A DNA stretch of 64,000 nucleotides from Megascapheus bottae. Taxonomy: Eukaryota; Chordata; Mammalia; Rodentia; Geomyidae. The position numbers and the translations under genes are program-made. The notes beneath the pieces are model-generated. The model saw only the letters and a list, made by a program, of their open reading frames with translations. It was not told the DNA's origin and did not search any database. Below are positions 22,119 to 32,057 of the stretch, piece after piece. The stretch covers positions 43,085,358 through 43,149,357 of the forward strand of contig JANJXV010000004.1 in assembly GCA_024803745.1 (NCBI GenBank), in the 5' to 3' direction. How positions within the stretch are numbered: position 1 is the stretch's first letter; the number at the start of each line of letters is the position of its first letter.

Positions 22119-22332
22119 ACTTTCTGGGCCAAAGGGTTGATCTAGTGGTAGACTGCTTGCCTAGCATGCATGAAGACTTGAGTTTGATTCTCGGTAACAC
22201 ATACATAGGAAAAAAAGCTGGAAGTAGTGCTGTGATTCAAGTGGTAGAGCTCTAGCCTACAGAAAGCTCAAGGACAGTGTTCAGGCCCTGAGTTGAAGGC
22301 CCAGGATTGGAAAAACAAAGCCTTCTGGCCTT
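22119..22332 (+). mobile_element. IDL-Geo SINE
   Basis: The ID part is 'gactgcttgcctagcatgca', 'gtttgattctcggtaacaca' and the Geo part is 'gattcaagtggtagagctct', 'caaggacagtgttcaggccc'. The short tail has lost its A-run. Flanks near 'tttctgggcc' (22121-22130) and 'cttctggcc' (22322-22330) may be a degraded TSD. Confidence 0.92.
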
Positions 22333-25300
22333 CTCGATTGGTTTAGAAATGAGACAGATTTCAATATTGATAGATACATTCTATTTAAAATAATATTTTT
22401 CCTACATTCCCTATCTTAAAATTATGTTTTAAAAGAAGACAGAAAACACAGTCATATGTGAATGTATGTGTTGCATTTCTGGTTGTGTGTGTTTGTGTTT
22501 TTTAATCCTTAGCAAAAACAAGAGAACTTATGTCTACGTTATTCTGCAATTGATTCAGAATCAATATTCCATATATTATCTTTTCATAATGATGGTTTTG
22601 GAATTATATGAATAAAGAAGTCATTATACGATAAGAAATGTAGTTATTAAAATAATATCCATAATAACTTTCTCTTGTCCTTTAATGTTTTCAATGACTT
22701 TTGTGGTAGTCTTGCTTCATATCATTTTAAATTTATTATATTTTAACTGTCATCTTTCTTTTCCCTGAAATTAAGATTCATACTGTCTTTCAGATATGTG
22801 TCTGAAAAAACTCAAGCAACACATTTTTTAAAGATGATAAAAATGTTTGATATTTTCATGAATAAATCTTAAGTAATGATTTAGATTAAGGTGAGATTCA
22901 TAGTGCCATTTATACATTAACATTTAACATATAACATACATCCAGCATTATTGTACATTTTACGTAAGTACTATTAAATCATTTATATAAACTGTCTTTA
23001 TATACTGAGGCTAATAATGAGTTAGATAAAATGGCATTTTCTAGTTCAACACTTTTATCCTCTCATCATTGTAACAATGCGTCACACCCTTTGTGACCTT
23101 AACATCCTTATTGTATTACCTTCATAAAAGGAGAAAAGAAAAAATATAACAATAGTATTATACCTAATAATATATGTAATGTATTCAGCAGTATTGTTTA
23201 TTCAGTACATAGGCTAAGAACATTGTTAATATGATAATGATTCTCACTATTGTAACTATTTTTCCTTTAGAATAATATAATATTGTGCAATATTTATTCA
23301 TATCAATAAAAATACCATATTCATTTCACTTTTATGTTTGGATTTAGAAAGTCTTGATAGCTGCTGTGCATATATCTCCAGAATCGTGAATCTGAAATTT
23401 TCTAAGATATTCTTTGATTTTATATGTATATACTTACTTAAAGAATATAAATATAGATATATAGATAGAGATAAAGATAGAGAGATACATGTTTACAGAA
23501 AACAGCCCACATTATAGCTTTCCATTAGGAGTTGATATTTTGTTTCTTTCTTTCATTATGCTTGTTTTGTTTTTCATCAGAATAAGGTGGAGAGTTATTT
23601 ACAGTTTTCCCATGATGACCTAAGAATCACAGAAAAATAGTGTTATTATTCATGCAGTCCCATAACTGTTTGCAACATGAGGCTCGTTCCCTCTCTCCCT
23701 TTCTCCCTCTCTCCCTCTCTCTCTCTGAAATCTTAGAACAAGGGTTTCACAAAGCAACCTTTGATGAGGTCATTCGGTGATCATGTATAAACCTCAAAGG
23801 TTGTGACGTTTGACAAATGTCATTTATTGTGTTTCCAGTTTTCTATTGTCAAAGGATAATTTCAATTTCTTTATTCTCTGGTCCCCAGTGACCTCTGAAA
23901 CATTATTTGAATTAGGTGCTGTCAAATTCTTGGATCTGTCAAGAATTCTGATTCATTGCTATTCAATATTAAATTTTACTTGTCATTTTAAAAAATACCT
24001 GAGACACTTCTCCCTAAATGCAGATGGAAATGTCAAAGAGAAATCCCAGTTCTCACATTTTCAATACTAGATTAATGAGTGTCAATCAATAATCATATGT
24101 CAGGTCATTCTCCATGAAATGCCATTTAGAAATAAAAATAATCTGCTATATAATATATGACTTCTTTTTAACTAATATTTTCATCTGAACCTGACTCTAT
24201 TCTTTGAGATGAAGATAGAGAAGATATTTATCACTAGTTAACTTTCCACCATCATTGAAAAAAATTATAAGCTGAAAAAAGGCAATGCAAAAATATGGCA
24301 TAATTCACCAGTTTTTCTGTAATGAAGATCTAAAATATGACTAGAAAATTATATTCTTAGATTCAGAAACCCCACTCCTGTCTTTCAATTTCTCATAGTC
24401 TTATCCTCTAAAACACCTTCTTTCTACCTAGTTAAAAACAGGCAAGCTCTCAACTCACTACATTATTTGCTTATGTATTTGTATATCTAGCTAATAGAAA
24501 GCATTTCAGTCTGAAATTGTACCATTACAGTTTTGTTTTCAAGCCTTGACTGTAATTCCAGGCATTTACTTTTTTACTTGTTATTCTCCTGTGTTCTCAG
24601 TAGTACTGGTCTAAATGTTTGTATCAGTTTGTATTACATCACTGACTTTGAAAGAAAATAACCATTGCTTCATTACATGTACTTTGAAAACTGTGCTAGC
24701 TCCTCTCTATCTCATTGAATCTCAATGTAAGCTATCGGATGTTGGTGATTTTATATGAGTTGTCCCTTGACCTGTCACTTATGACAGAAGATGTGTTGCT
24801 TGATTTGTTTTTGGTTTTGTTGTTGCTTACTTCATAAATGTGTGAAGGTCAAAGTTAACATGAAACTTTATCAGCAAGTTAGGTTGTATTGTGTATTTTT
24901 CTCCATTAGAGAGTCTTGAGTATTTTACTCCATTAGACAGCATTGAGCCAAACTTGTACTCAAAGTTTGTCATATCACCCTTCTGTTGAGGAAAACAATA
25001 TGTTCAAATTATACAATCCAGAGCCAAAGAAACAGCAGCCCAAGAGAATAATGTTAGAGGGAAACTTCCTTTGTTCAGAATTCTGAGCTAGGTCTGGGTC
25101 AAGGCAATTATCCCAAACCTTAATTCTGGGCTTATTTTTAAGAAAACCGAAGTGTGTTATAAAAGCATTAAAATTCCTACCCTACAAAATATGAGGATCC
25201 ATAGCATTTCCACACACCTGGTCTATGAATAGGAGGTTCTGTAGCTACCGCCCTCTTCTATTTCTGACCAAGAATGGGTCTTTTGATTTAATCACCACTA

Positions 25301-25421
25301 TAATACAGATTTCTTTTTATTCTTTGTTTTCTTTTTGTTTCAGCCCAGACTCACTATTCTCACTTAGAGAAGTGTCATATGCCCAACACATCTAAAGACT
25401 TTCACCTGTGCACCTTCTATT
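22333..25421. other. Repeat-poor unique stretch, about 3.1 kb
   Basis: I see no SINE or L1. Simple repeats are present: a (TAGA)-rich patch at 23430-23490 and (CTCC/CTCT)n at 23688-23727. Open frame 23810-24070 has no domain. The block could include conserved non-coding DNA, but nothing here proves it. Confidence 0.45.
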
Positions 25422-25637
25422 ACAAAGTACCAGGGCTAGGAGTTTAGCGCCGTGGTAGAGTGCTTGCCTAGCATGTAGGAAGCCCTAGGTTTGATTCCTT
25501 GGTATCACATACACAGAAAAATCCAGTAGTGGTGCTGTTGCTCAGGTGGCACAGTGCCTGTTTTGAGAAAGCTCAAGAACAGTGTCCAAGCCCTGAGTTC
25601 AATTCCAGGACTTGCCAAGAAAAAGAAAGCACCAGAT
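25422..25637 (+). mobile_element. IDL-Geo SINE
   Basis: 'ggctaggagtttagcgccgt', 'gtgcttgcctagcatgtagg', 'ggtttgattccttggtatca', then the Geo part 'gctcaggtggcacagtgcct' and 'aagaacagtgtccaagccct'. The flanks 'aaagtaccag' and 'aaagcaccag' (near 25424 and 25625) suggest a TSD. Confidence 0.93.
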
Positions 25638-26175
25638 AATGCCATTTAGGACTTTCTAACAGTAGATAGCTTACTAGAACTCACTGATTTCCACTTTGTA
25701 AGGACTATCAAAAATAATTATATCAACACATAAAAATTTGAGTGAGAAACTGAGATAAATTGGGAAGCTTTAAAAATAGAGTTTAGTGTCCACACAATAT
25801 TATGACTTGTACTCTTAATTATGTGACACTACTGAAAGCTTTAAAACTCTAGATACTAAGTGACAGATTGGACAGCATCAAATGCTTTGTGAACTTTTAT
25901 TTTGAATTGCTGAGGAAAGCTGAATCCAATGACAGTGCCAGCTCTGTAATGAGCTCTGGGAAGGAGTTTGACTATAGAGTTTTTTTTTCTCTCTCTCTTT
26001 TCTGTTTGGCCAAGAACTATGTAAATTATAGGCAAGTAAGTCTTAAAATTTCTTATTTCCAGGAAAATTTCAACAACCATATATATTTAATGACTCCAAT
26101 TAATATATCACTCAACTTTACCTTAAATTATCACTATTAGTACATATGAACAAAAATATCTATAAAGAGAGTCTT
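25638..26175. other. Unique DNA with overlapping opposite-strand open frames
   Basis: Open frames overlap at 25868-26140 (+) and 25856-26080 (-). Neither shows a domain, a start context or a compositional bias that I trust. The part at 25860-25980 is low in homopolymers and reads like possible conserved non-coding DNA. Confidence 0.4.
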
Positions 26176-26388
26176 AAAATACACAACTTGGGGCCAGGAG
26201 TTTGGCCTAGTGGTACAGTGCTTGCCTAGCATGCACGAAGACCCAGTTTGATTTGTCAGTATCACATACATAGATAAGCAGGAAGTAGTGCTGTGACTCT
26301 AATGGTGGAGCTCAGATATTGTGTTTTAAGTGGAGAGCTCAGATCTTGAAGTCAAGCTGCAGGATAGTTTAAAAAAATACACAACTTG
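26176..26388 (+). mobile_element. IDL-Geo SINE with perfect 15-bp TSD
   Basis: The body at 26191-26373 starts 'gggccaggagtttggcctag'. The ID part is intact, while the Geo part is rearranged ('gtggagctcagatattgtgt', then 'gtggagagctcagatcttga', an internal near-duplication of the 'gctcagat' segment). The TSD is 'aaaatacacaacttg' at 26176-26190 and 26374-26388. Confidence 0.94.
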
Positions 26389-27285
26389 TAGGTTTTTTTT
26401 TCTATTAGTCTGTACTATACACATAATGAAGAAAAAGATGAAAGTAGAGAAAAGGATAAAGCAAGGTAGAGGAACAGATTTTCCTCACAGATAATTTCTT
26501 CACAGAATTGTATTACCTATAAATAAAACTAACTTTATAAGAACTAATAAAATCAAGTAGAGATTATAACAGGTAAAAAGGACAGGCTTACATTTTCTGT
26601 CATTCTTCCCACAAACAGCACAGTACATGAATGGGTAATGTCTACTTCTTGGAAAAGAGAAAAGTAAGCATCAAGGAAACTTTTTCTTCGTCTCCAACAT
26701 CCAATCCACCAGAATGAAACCCAGAACCATGACAGAGATGCATGCAGAGATTCAAGGGGAAATAAAGAAGAGAGAGAACTGTGATTACTTTTTCACGATG
26801 GATGGGCAAGGTGCATAGAGGAAGGAAGTAGCAATCTGACAGATGATGAAGAAAAGAGAACACATTTTCAGTAAAAAAAAAAAACCACAATGAATAATAT
26901 TAGAAAACGATAAAGTCTGTTTCAGACAGTGCTCTTCAAATAGTGTTGATGCAGTATCATATAGAATACATAATACAGAGCAGAGAAGGAAAGCAAATAG
27001 AGGAAACTGACGTGAGCCAGATTATAGTTTTATAATAGCTAAGGATGATTCTAATAGCTAAATTATACTAAGAAAATAATACCTTTCTTCTACAAATCAG
27101 CTTAGAAAAGTCTATATTAAAAATATTTTGGGGCTGCTCATAGTCACATTAGTCTGCAATTGAAGCTACTTTAGGAGTGGTGAGTGAGGGTGTCTATTTG
27201 AGGCCTGTCTAAGAATAAAATAATTCAGAAGACTCCACTTGAACCATTGACTATAATATTTATCCTTGTTACCAGGGAAAGCACA
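26389..27285. other. Unique DNA
   Basis: I see no clear repeat. A patch at 27130-27250 may be a very decayed B1 but cannot be supported. Minus-strand open frame 26642-26890 has no domain. Confidence 0.45.
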
Positions 27286-27504
27286 TGGCTGGATGCCTTT
27301 GTGTGTGCCTTTCACTCTCAGAAACACAGAGTAGCACAAGTAGCACAGAGATTACAGCCTAGGTATCTCCAGATAAAGTGAGACCCTAAATCAACAAATA
27401 CTAACTTAAAGATCAGGAGGCATGGTTCAAGTGGTAGAGCACCTGCCAGGCAAGCATGAGGCTTAGAATTCAGTTACAAATACAGCCCCGCCCCAAAATA
27501 CTTT
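27286..27504 (+). mobile_element. Old B1-ID dimer SINE
   Basis: The left part at about 27290-27400 is weakly B1-like ('gctggatgcctttgtgtgtg', 'gtgagaccctaaatc'). The right part at 27417-27490 is ID-like ('catggttcaagtggtagagc', 'acctgccaggcaagcatgag', 'agaattcagttac'). This order differs from IDL-Geo and B1-Geo and is probably an older dimer lineage. Confidence 0.6.
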
Positions 27505-27737
27505 ATTTTATTATATGACTTTTTTTTTTGCCAGTCCTGGGCTTGAGCTCAGGGCCTGAGCACTGTCCTTGGACTTTCTCAAGGCTAGAGCTCTACCACT
27601 TGAGCCTCAGCACCACTTCTGGCTTTTTTCTATGTATGTGGTACCGAGGAATCGAACCCGGGTCTTCATGCATGCTAGGCAAGCACTTTAACCACTAGGC
27701 CAAACTCCCAGCTCCAATTTTATTATATGACTTTTTT
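27505..27737 (-). mobile_element. IDL-Geo SINE, antisense, with TSD of about 20 bp
   Basis: A near-consensus dimer in antisense at about 27526-27716 ('gccagtcctgggcttgagct', 'ctctaccacttgagcctcag', 'ggtaccgaggaatcgaaccc'). The duplicated target begins 'attttattatatgac' and runs into Ts, at 27505-27525 and 27717-27737. It is young in appearance. Confidence 0.97.
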
Positions 27738-27870
27738 AGTATTATTTTTAGGTCGTTGTACAAAGGAGTTGTGAAACCTCTACAATGCTTTCCAGAATGG
27801 ATGAACAAGTTTGCATTCCCACCAACAGTATGTTAAGATTCCCTTTTGGCTTCTCCTTTGATATAAAAAG
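27738..27870 (-). mobile_element. Old LINE-1 fragment, antisense, internally deleted
   Basis: 'ttaggtcgttgtacaaagga' matches the antisense L1 3' UTR end. It is followed at once by antisense ORF2 sequence ('ctttccagaatggatgaaca', 'gcattcccaccaacag'), so the rest of the UTR is missing. Confidence 0.65.
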
Positions 27871-28620
27871 TAAAAATGTACTTGAAATATCAGAAGCTTA
27901 AAATCATACCCATTATAATATTTTTTTAATGTGAACACTGTTGAATTGGCACATCAACTATTAATCAATTCACTTAATCTCACAACAGGCACTTCTCACA
28001 ATAAGTATTCTAATGTATATTTATTGCATTAATTTAGGGTAATATTTGATATTATGATGTATTAAAGTATATCATTTACTGACTTCTAATACCACTGGCA
28101 GGATGGAAGTGAGTAAGAGTTACAAGAAAGTTTTAGTTGAAATTAAGACAAATCTTGATCTCATTATGGAAGTGTTTAGTATTTTTAGATGATTGATTAC
28201 TGTGTTAATTTTGAATGCAGAAGTAGATAACAGTGGTTTTTAAATACACAAAGTATAATTCTCCATATACATCTACTCCACTCACAAGGAGTTAAATCTA
28301 CATAATAACTATTTACAAACCATATGTATATATACATATATAGAGACACAAAATATATTTTCTTGAAAATTAAAACTTCCTTGACTTAAGACAATAGAAT
28401 GACCCAGTCATCCTTTTATTCTTTAGCATACTTGCACATGGTAAAGTGAGATTCATCTACTTAAATTGAAGAATGAATGGAGGGCACTATGCTAGATAGG
28501 GTAGCAACAGGCTCTTCTTATAAAACACATATAAATAGATTAAACCTTAGTTTTTGATAACAAAGGAAGGTCACTTCAAAGTGGTTCTGTATTTTGTCAC
28601 ATATATCAAAAACCCACACA
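27871..28620. other. AT-rich unique DNA
   Basis: I see no clear repeat apart from a short (TA)n near 28325-28342. Confidence 0.5.
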
Positions 28621-29124
28621 CCTGGAATCATTGGGCAGGAGGCTTTGGGTATCATTTTCAAATCAAATTCAGCAATTTTAAATTTCACCAATTACACCAA
28701 TATCTACTCAAAAGGGATCAAATGCCTCAATGTGAGACTTGAAACTTTGCAACTACTACACAATGAAATAGAAGAAACAAAATATATAGGCATAGGCAAG
28801 AACATTCTGAAGAGACTCTCAGGGAAAGAGCAAATAGAGAAACTTCACAAATGGGATTACATCAAATTAAAATATTTTTGCACAGCGAAGGGCATAGTTA
28901 CCAAACTAAAAATTCTGATAATAGACCAGGAGAAAATCTTTGCCATTTATAAATCCACCACGGGATTAATGTTCAAATATACAAAGCGCTGAAGACACTA
29001 TGATCCAAGTACCCTAATCAATAAATGAGCAAATTAAGACTTCTCAGAAGAAGTAGAAATAAGCCTCAACAACATATGAGGAAATGCTCAATATTCTTGG
29101 TCGTAAAGGATATACAAATCAATC

Positions 29125-29342
29125 AACAGGAGAAAAGACTAAAGAAATGAAGAGAAGAGGGATCCAATGTAGAGAATCATTCAATGTAAATCCTAAACAT
29201 TTACAAAGAAAGCGTGTGGGAGGGAGAGGTGAGCATGTTGAAAGAGGTAACATTGATCAAAACATATTGCACTCATAAATTGCTTTGTTAAATTGCAACT
29301 CCTTCATACCACTACTTAAAGATTTTAAAAACTGCAACAATA
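29125..29342 (+). mobile_element. Probable old LINE-1 3' UTR tail nested in LINE-1
   Basis: The host ORF2 order breaks after 'ggatatacaaatcaatcaac' and resumes with 'ccttgagattccctctcacc'. The inserted piece ends with an L1-tail-like order ('gtgtgggagggagaggtgag', 'gttaaattgcaactccttca', then an A-rich end). It is diverged and no TSD could be fixed. Confidence 0.55.
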
Positions 29343-29626
29343 CCTTGAGATTCCCTCTCACCCTAACACATGGAGCAAAAGAAAATCTATTATACTGTTA
29401 GTGGGAATGTAAATTAGAACAACCATTCCAAAAGGCAGTGTGGAGATTCCTCAAAAAAAAAAAAAAAAAAAAAAAACCTAAACATGGAATTACCCTACAA
29501 TCCAGAGATCCTTGGGCATTTTCCCAGAGTATTACAAGACAGAATATGATAAATACATTGCACATGCATATTCATTCATGATAGCCAACATCCCAGTTTT
29601 TCTAAAACAGATGAAAATGTAGTCTT

Positions 29627-29813
29627 TGGGGCTGGGAACAAAGCCTAGTGGTAGAGTATTTGCCTGGCACATACAAAGCCCTGGGTTCCATTCCTCAGGA
29701 CCACATACACAAAGACAGGCAGAAGTGGTACTGTGGCTCAAGTGGTAGAGCACTAGCCTTGAGAAAGCTCAAGGACAGTGCCCAGGTCCTAAGCAGCAAA
29801 AAAAAAAAAAAGG
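29627..29813 (+). mobile_element. IDL-Geo SINE nested in LINE-1
   Basis: 'ggggctgggaacaaagccta', 'gtatttgcctggcacataca', 'ggttccattcctcaggacca', then Geo 'gctcaagtggtagagcacta', 'caaggacagtgcccaggtcc' and A13. The end of the Geo part is shortened ('ctaagcagc'). The host L1 resumes at 'gcaattatgcacaatggaat'. Confidence 0.93.
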
Positions 29814-29931
29814 AGCAATTATGCACAATGGAATTTTATTCATTCATTATTTCATTTGCAAGGCAATGGATGGACCTAGAACATGTTAGTTTTCATGGTT
29901 CTAAGTCATGTTAAGTAAATCAATCAGGATT

Positions 29932-30156
29932 AGAAAGACAAATGTCTTCGACCTGGACTTTGGCCTAGTGGTAGAGTGCTTTCCTAGCATGCATGAAGAC
30001 CCACGTTTGATTCCTTGGTACCACATACACAGAAAAAGCCAGGAATAGCTTAGTGGCCCAAGTGGTAGAGCTCTAGACTTGAGAAATCACAAGCACAGTG
30101 CCCAGGCCTTTCAAGCCCCAGGATTGGCAAAAAAAAAAAAGAAAGACAAATGGCTT
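29932..30156 (+). mobile_element. IDL-Geo SINE nested in LINE-1, with TSD
   Basis: The body at 29949-30139 has 'ggactttggcctagtggtag', 'gtgctttcctagcatgcatg' and Geo 'gcccaagtggtagagctcta', 'acagtgcccaggcc' with an A12 tail. The TSD is 'agaaagacaaatgtctt' (29932-29948) and 'agaaagacaaatggctt' (30140-30156), matching at 16 of 17 bases. Confidence 0.95.
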
Positions 30157-30510
30157 ATGTTTTACTTCATAAGTGGAAGCTAGAACTGAAATACAAAGAT
30201 GCATAACAACTTAAACAGGGCTCAATAGATTCTCTCTTTCTCTCTGTTCATTTTTAGATGAGGTATCCAAAGAAGTAACTCCTCTGAATAACTAATGTAT
30301 TATTTACCAAAATGACACCAGGAAATGGAAACATACTTGATAGAATGGGCAAATAGAGGGACATAGGAATGGAGAGAGAAAGATAAGCAAATGCAGTAAC
30401 TGTTTACTATGCATTATGTTAAAAAATAGGCTGCACAACCTGATAGTAGGACAGGATGGAGAATGAGGAGAAGCATGAATCTGACTGTATAAGTACTTAA
30501 TAATAATAGT

Positions 30511-31162
30511 TTTAAAATACTGTTAATTATATATATATTTGTTCTATGCACTGTTAGATGTTCAATTTTCTTTCAAATATATTAATCTGTTGGGGGCCTT
30601 TAAAATTAAAGTAGATAAAATTTAAACAAATTATGTAGAAATATATTAGTGGTTTCCTTTAATTTCACAATTCAAAAATTGACATAATATAGATATTTCC
30701 TTTACACAAAAAAAGCAAAGAAAGAGGAAAGGGAGGGAGGGAATAAGGGAAGGAGTAAGAAAGGAATGTAAGGTCAGGGATTTTTTTTCCCAAAATATTT
30801 TAATAACCAAGGTTACTACTAGGCAATACTATCACAGTATCCAAATATTTTGATAAAAATCTTAAGTCTCTTATTTTCAAAATTTCTTATAAATAAATTC
30901 ATGACTACTTAATTTTATAGGCTGATCTAAATGAGAAAATGTATTCAATTTGAAGAAAAATTTGAAGACACACAATTGGCAGTACAGGTTGCCAAATAAA
31001 ACACATTAAAGAATATACACATACCCAAGTGTAGTTTAGAATGATACTAGTACCTAGACACTTAGGATCTCCTCAAAAATAAATTATGATAACTATGTAA
31101 ATTGACATGTCTATCCCAAATTCTAGCCCTTAAGGTGAAAGAAAACAAGGCATGCTAAATTC
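30511..31162. other. AT-rich unique DNA with a purine-rich patch
   Basis: I see no clear repeat apart from a GGGA/GAAA-rich purine patch at about 30712-30775. Confidence 0.5.
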
Positions 31163-32057
31163 AAAAGAAGTTCCATACTGTTTTCCATAGTGCTTGAACA
31201 AGTTTACACTCACACCAATAGTGTAGTAGTGATCTCTCCTGGCCACATCCCTGCTAGCATCTATTGTTATTACATTTCTTGATCATGGCCATTCTAACTG
31301 GAGTGAGGTGGAATCTCGGAGTTATTTGATTTGCATTTCTTTTATGCCAGAGATATCCAGCATTTCTTCATGTATCTATAGGCCATTCTTATTACTTCTT
31401 TGTAGAAGACTCTCTTTATGTCTTTGGCCCATCTTTTAATGGGATGGTTGTTTCTTTGGAGATTTGTTTTGGAGAGATTCAATTTTTTAGCTGTAGGTAT
31501 ATTTTAGATATGAGGCCTTTATCTGTTGCATTGTTAGTGAAGATCTCTCACCCTGTTCCTTTCTGTTTAACTTGCTAGCCATGTCCTTTGCCATACAAAA
31601 ACTCTGCAGCTTAATGCAGTCCCCTTTGTCCAAACTTTCTTTGATTTGTTGTATTTCTGAATCTTTATTGAGAAATATGGAGCTCCCCTATGAGCCAGCA
31701 ATTCCACTAGTTGGCATTTACCCAATCTTCCAGTAACAAGGACATACTAAAACCACTAGAACTTTATCTTGAGTGATTGTTGTTCTTAATGTAGTATGTT
31801 ATTTATTTTCTGTTTTATTGCCCTTTGTTTAATTTCATATTGTTACAGTATCTGACTTTGTTACCTGATATGTTGTATATATGTTTATTTGAAATAGGAA
31901 AAGATTGGGGGAAAGCAAGATGATTGGGAGGGAGTGCAGGGAGGGAAATGGGGACAAAACATGAGAAGGGGTATCAGTGAGTGAGAAGTAATGTACCCTC
32001 TATCTGGACAATATAACTGTAACCCCTCTATACATTTCAATAAAAAAAGAAGTTCCA
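31163..32057 (+). mobile_element. 5'-inverted (twin-primed) LINE-1 with TSD
   Basis: About 31176-31677 is ORF2 in antisense ('ttgccatacaaaaactctgc' lies at its far end, 'ctggccacatccctgctagc' near its start). From about 31678 the sequence is sense: 'gccagcaattccactagttg', then, after an internal deletion near 31770, 'tgagtgattgttgttcttaa' and the 3' UTR with A tail. The TSD is 'aaaagaagttcca' at 31163-31175 and 32045-32057. This is the third L1 of this architecture in the window. Confidence 0.92.

Larger units (their letters stand above)
28621..30510 (+). mobile_element. Large decayed LINE-1 (ORF2 3' part and 3' UTR), multiply interrupted
   Basis: ORF2 C-terminal sequence is recognisable in pieces: 28760-29125 ('cttcacaaatgggattacat', 'gagaaaatctttgccattta'; open frame 28594-28992 reads 'LHKWDYIKLKYFCTAKG'), 29343-29626 and 29814-29948, then the 3' part to about 30510. 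Interruptions are an older L1 tail (about 29125-29342), an IDL-Geo SINE (29627-29813), another IDL-Geo (29949-30139) and an A-run expansion at 29452-29476. It is older than the L1 copies at 38-46 kb, judging by divergence. Confidence 0.8.

Noticed and set aside
27130..27250. Possible B1 relic
   Set aside because: Too diverged to align by eye with confidence.
28594..28992. 132-codon open frame
   Set aside because: Its second half is decayed L1 ORF2, and the first half has no domain.
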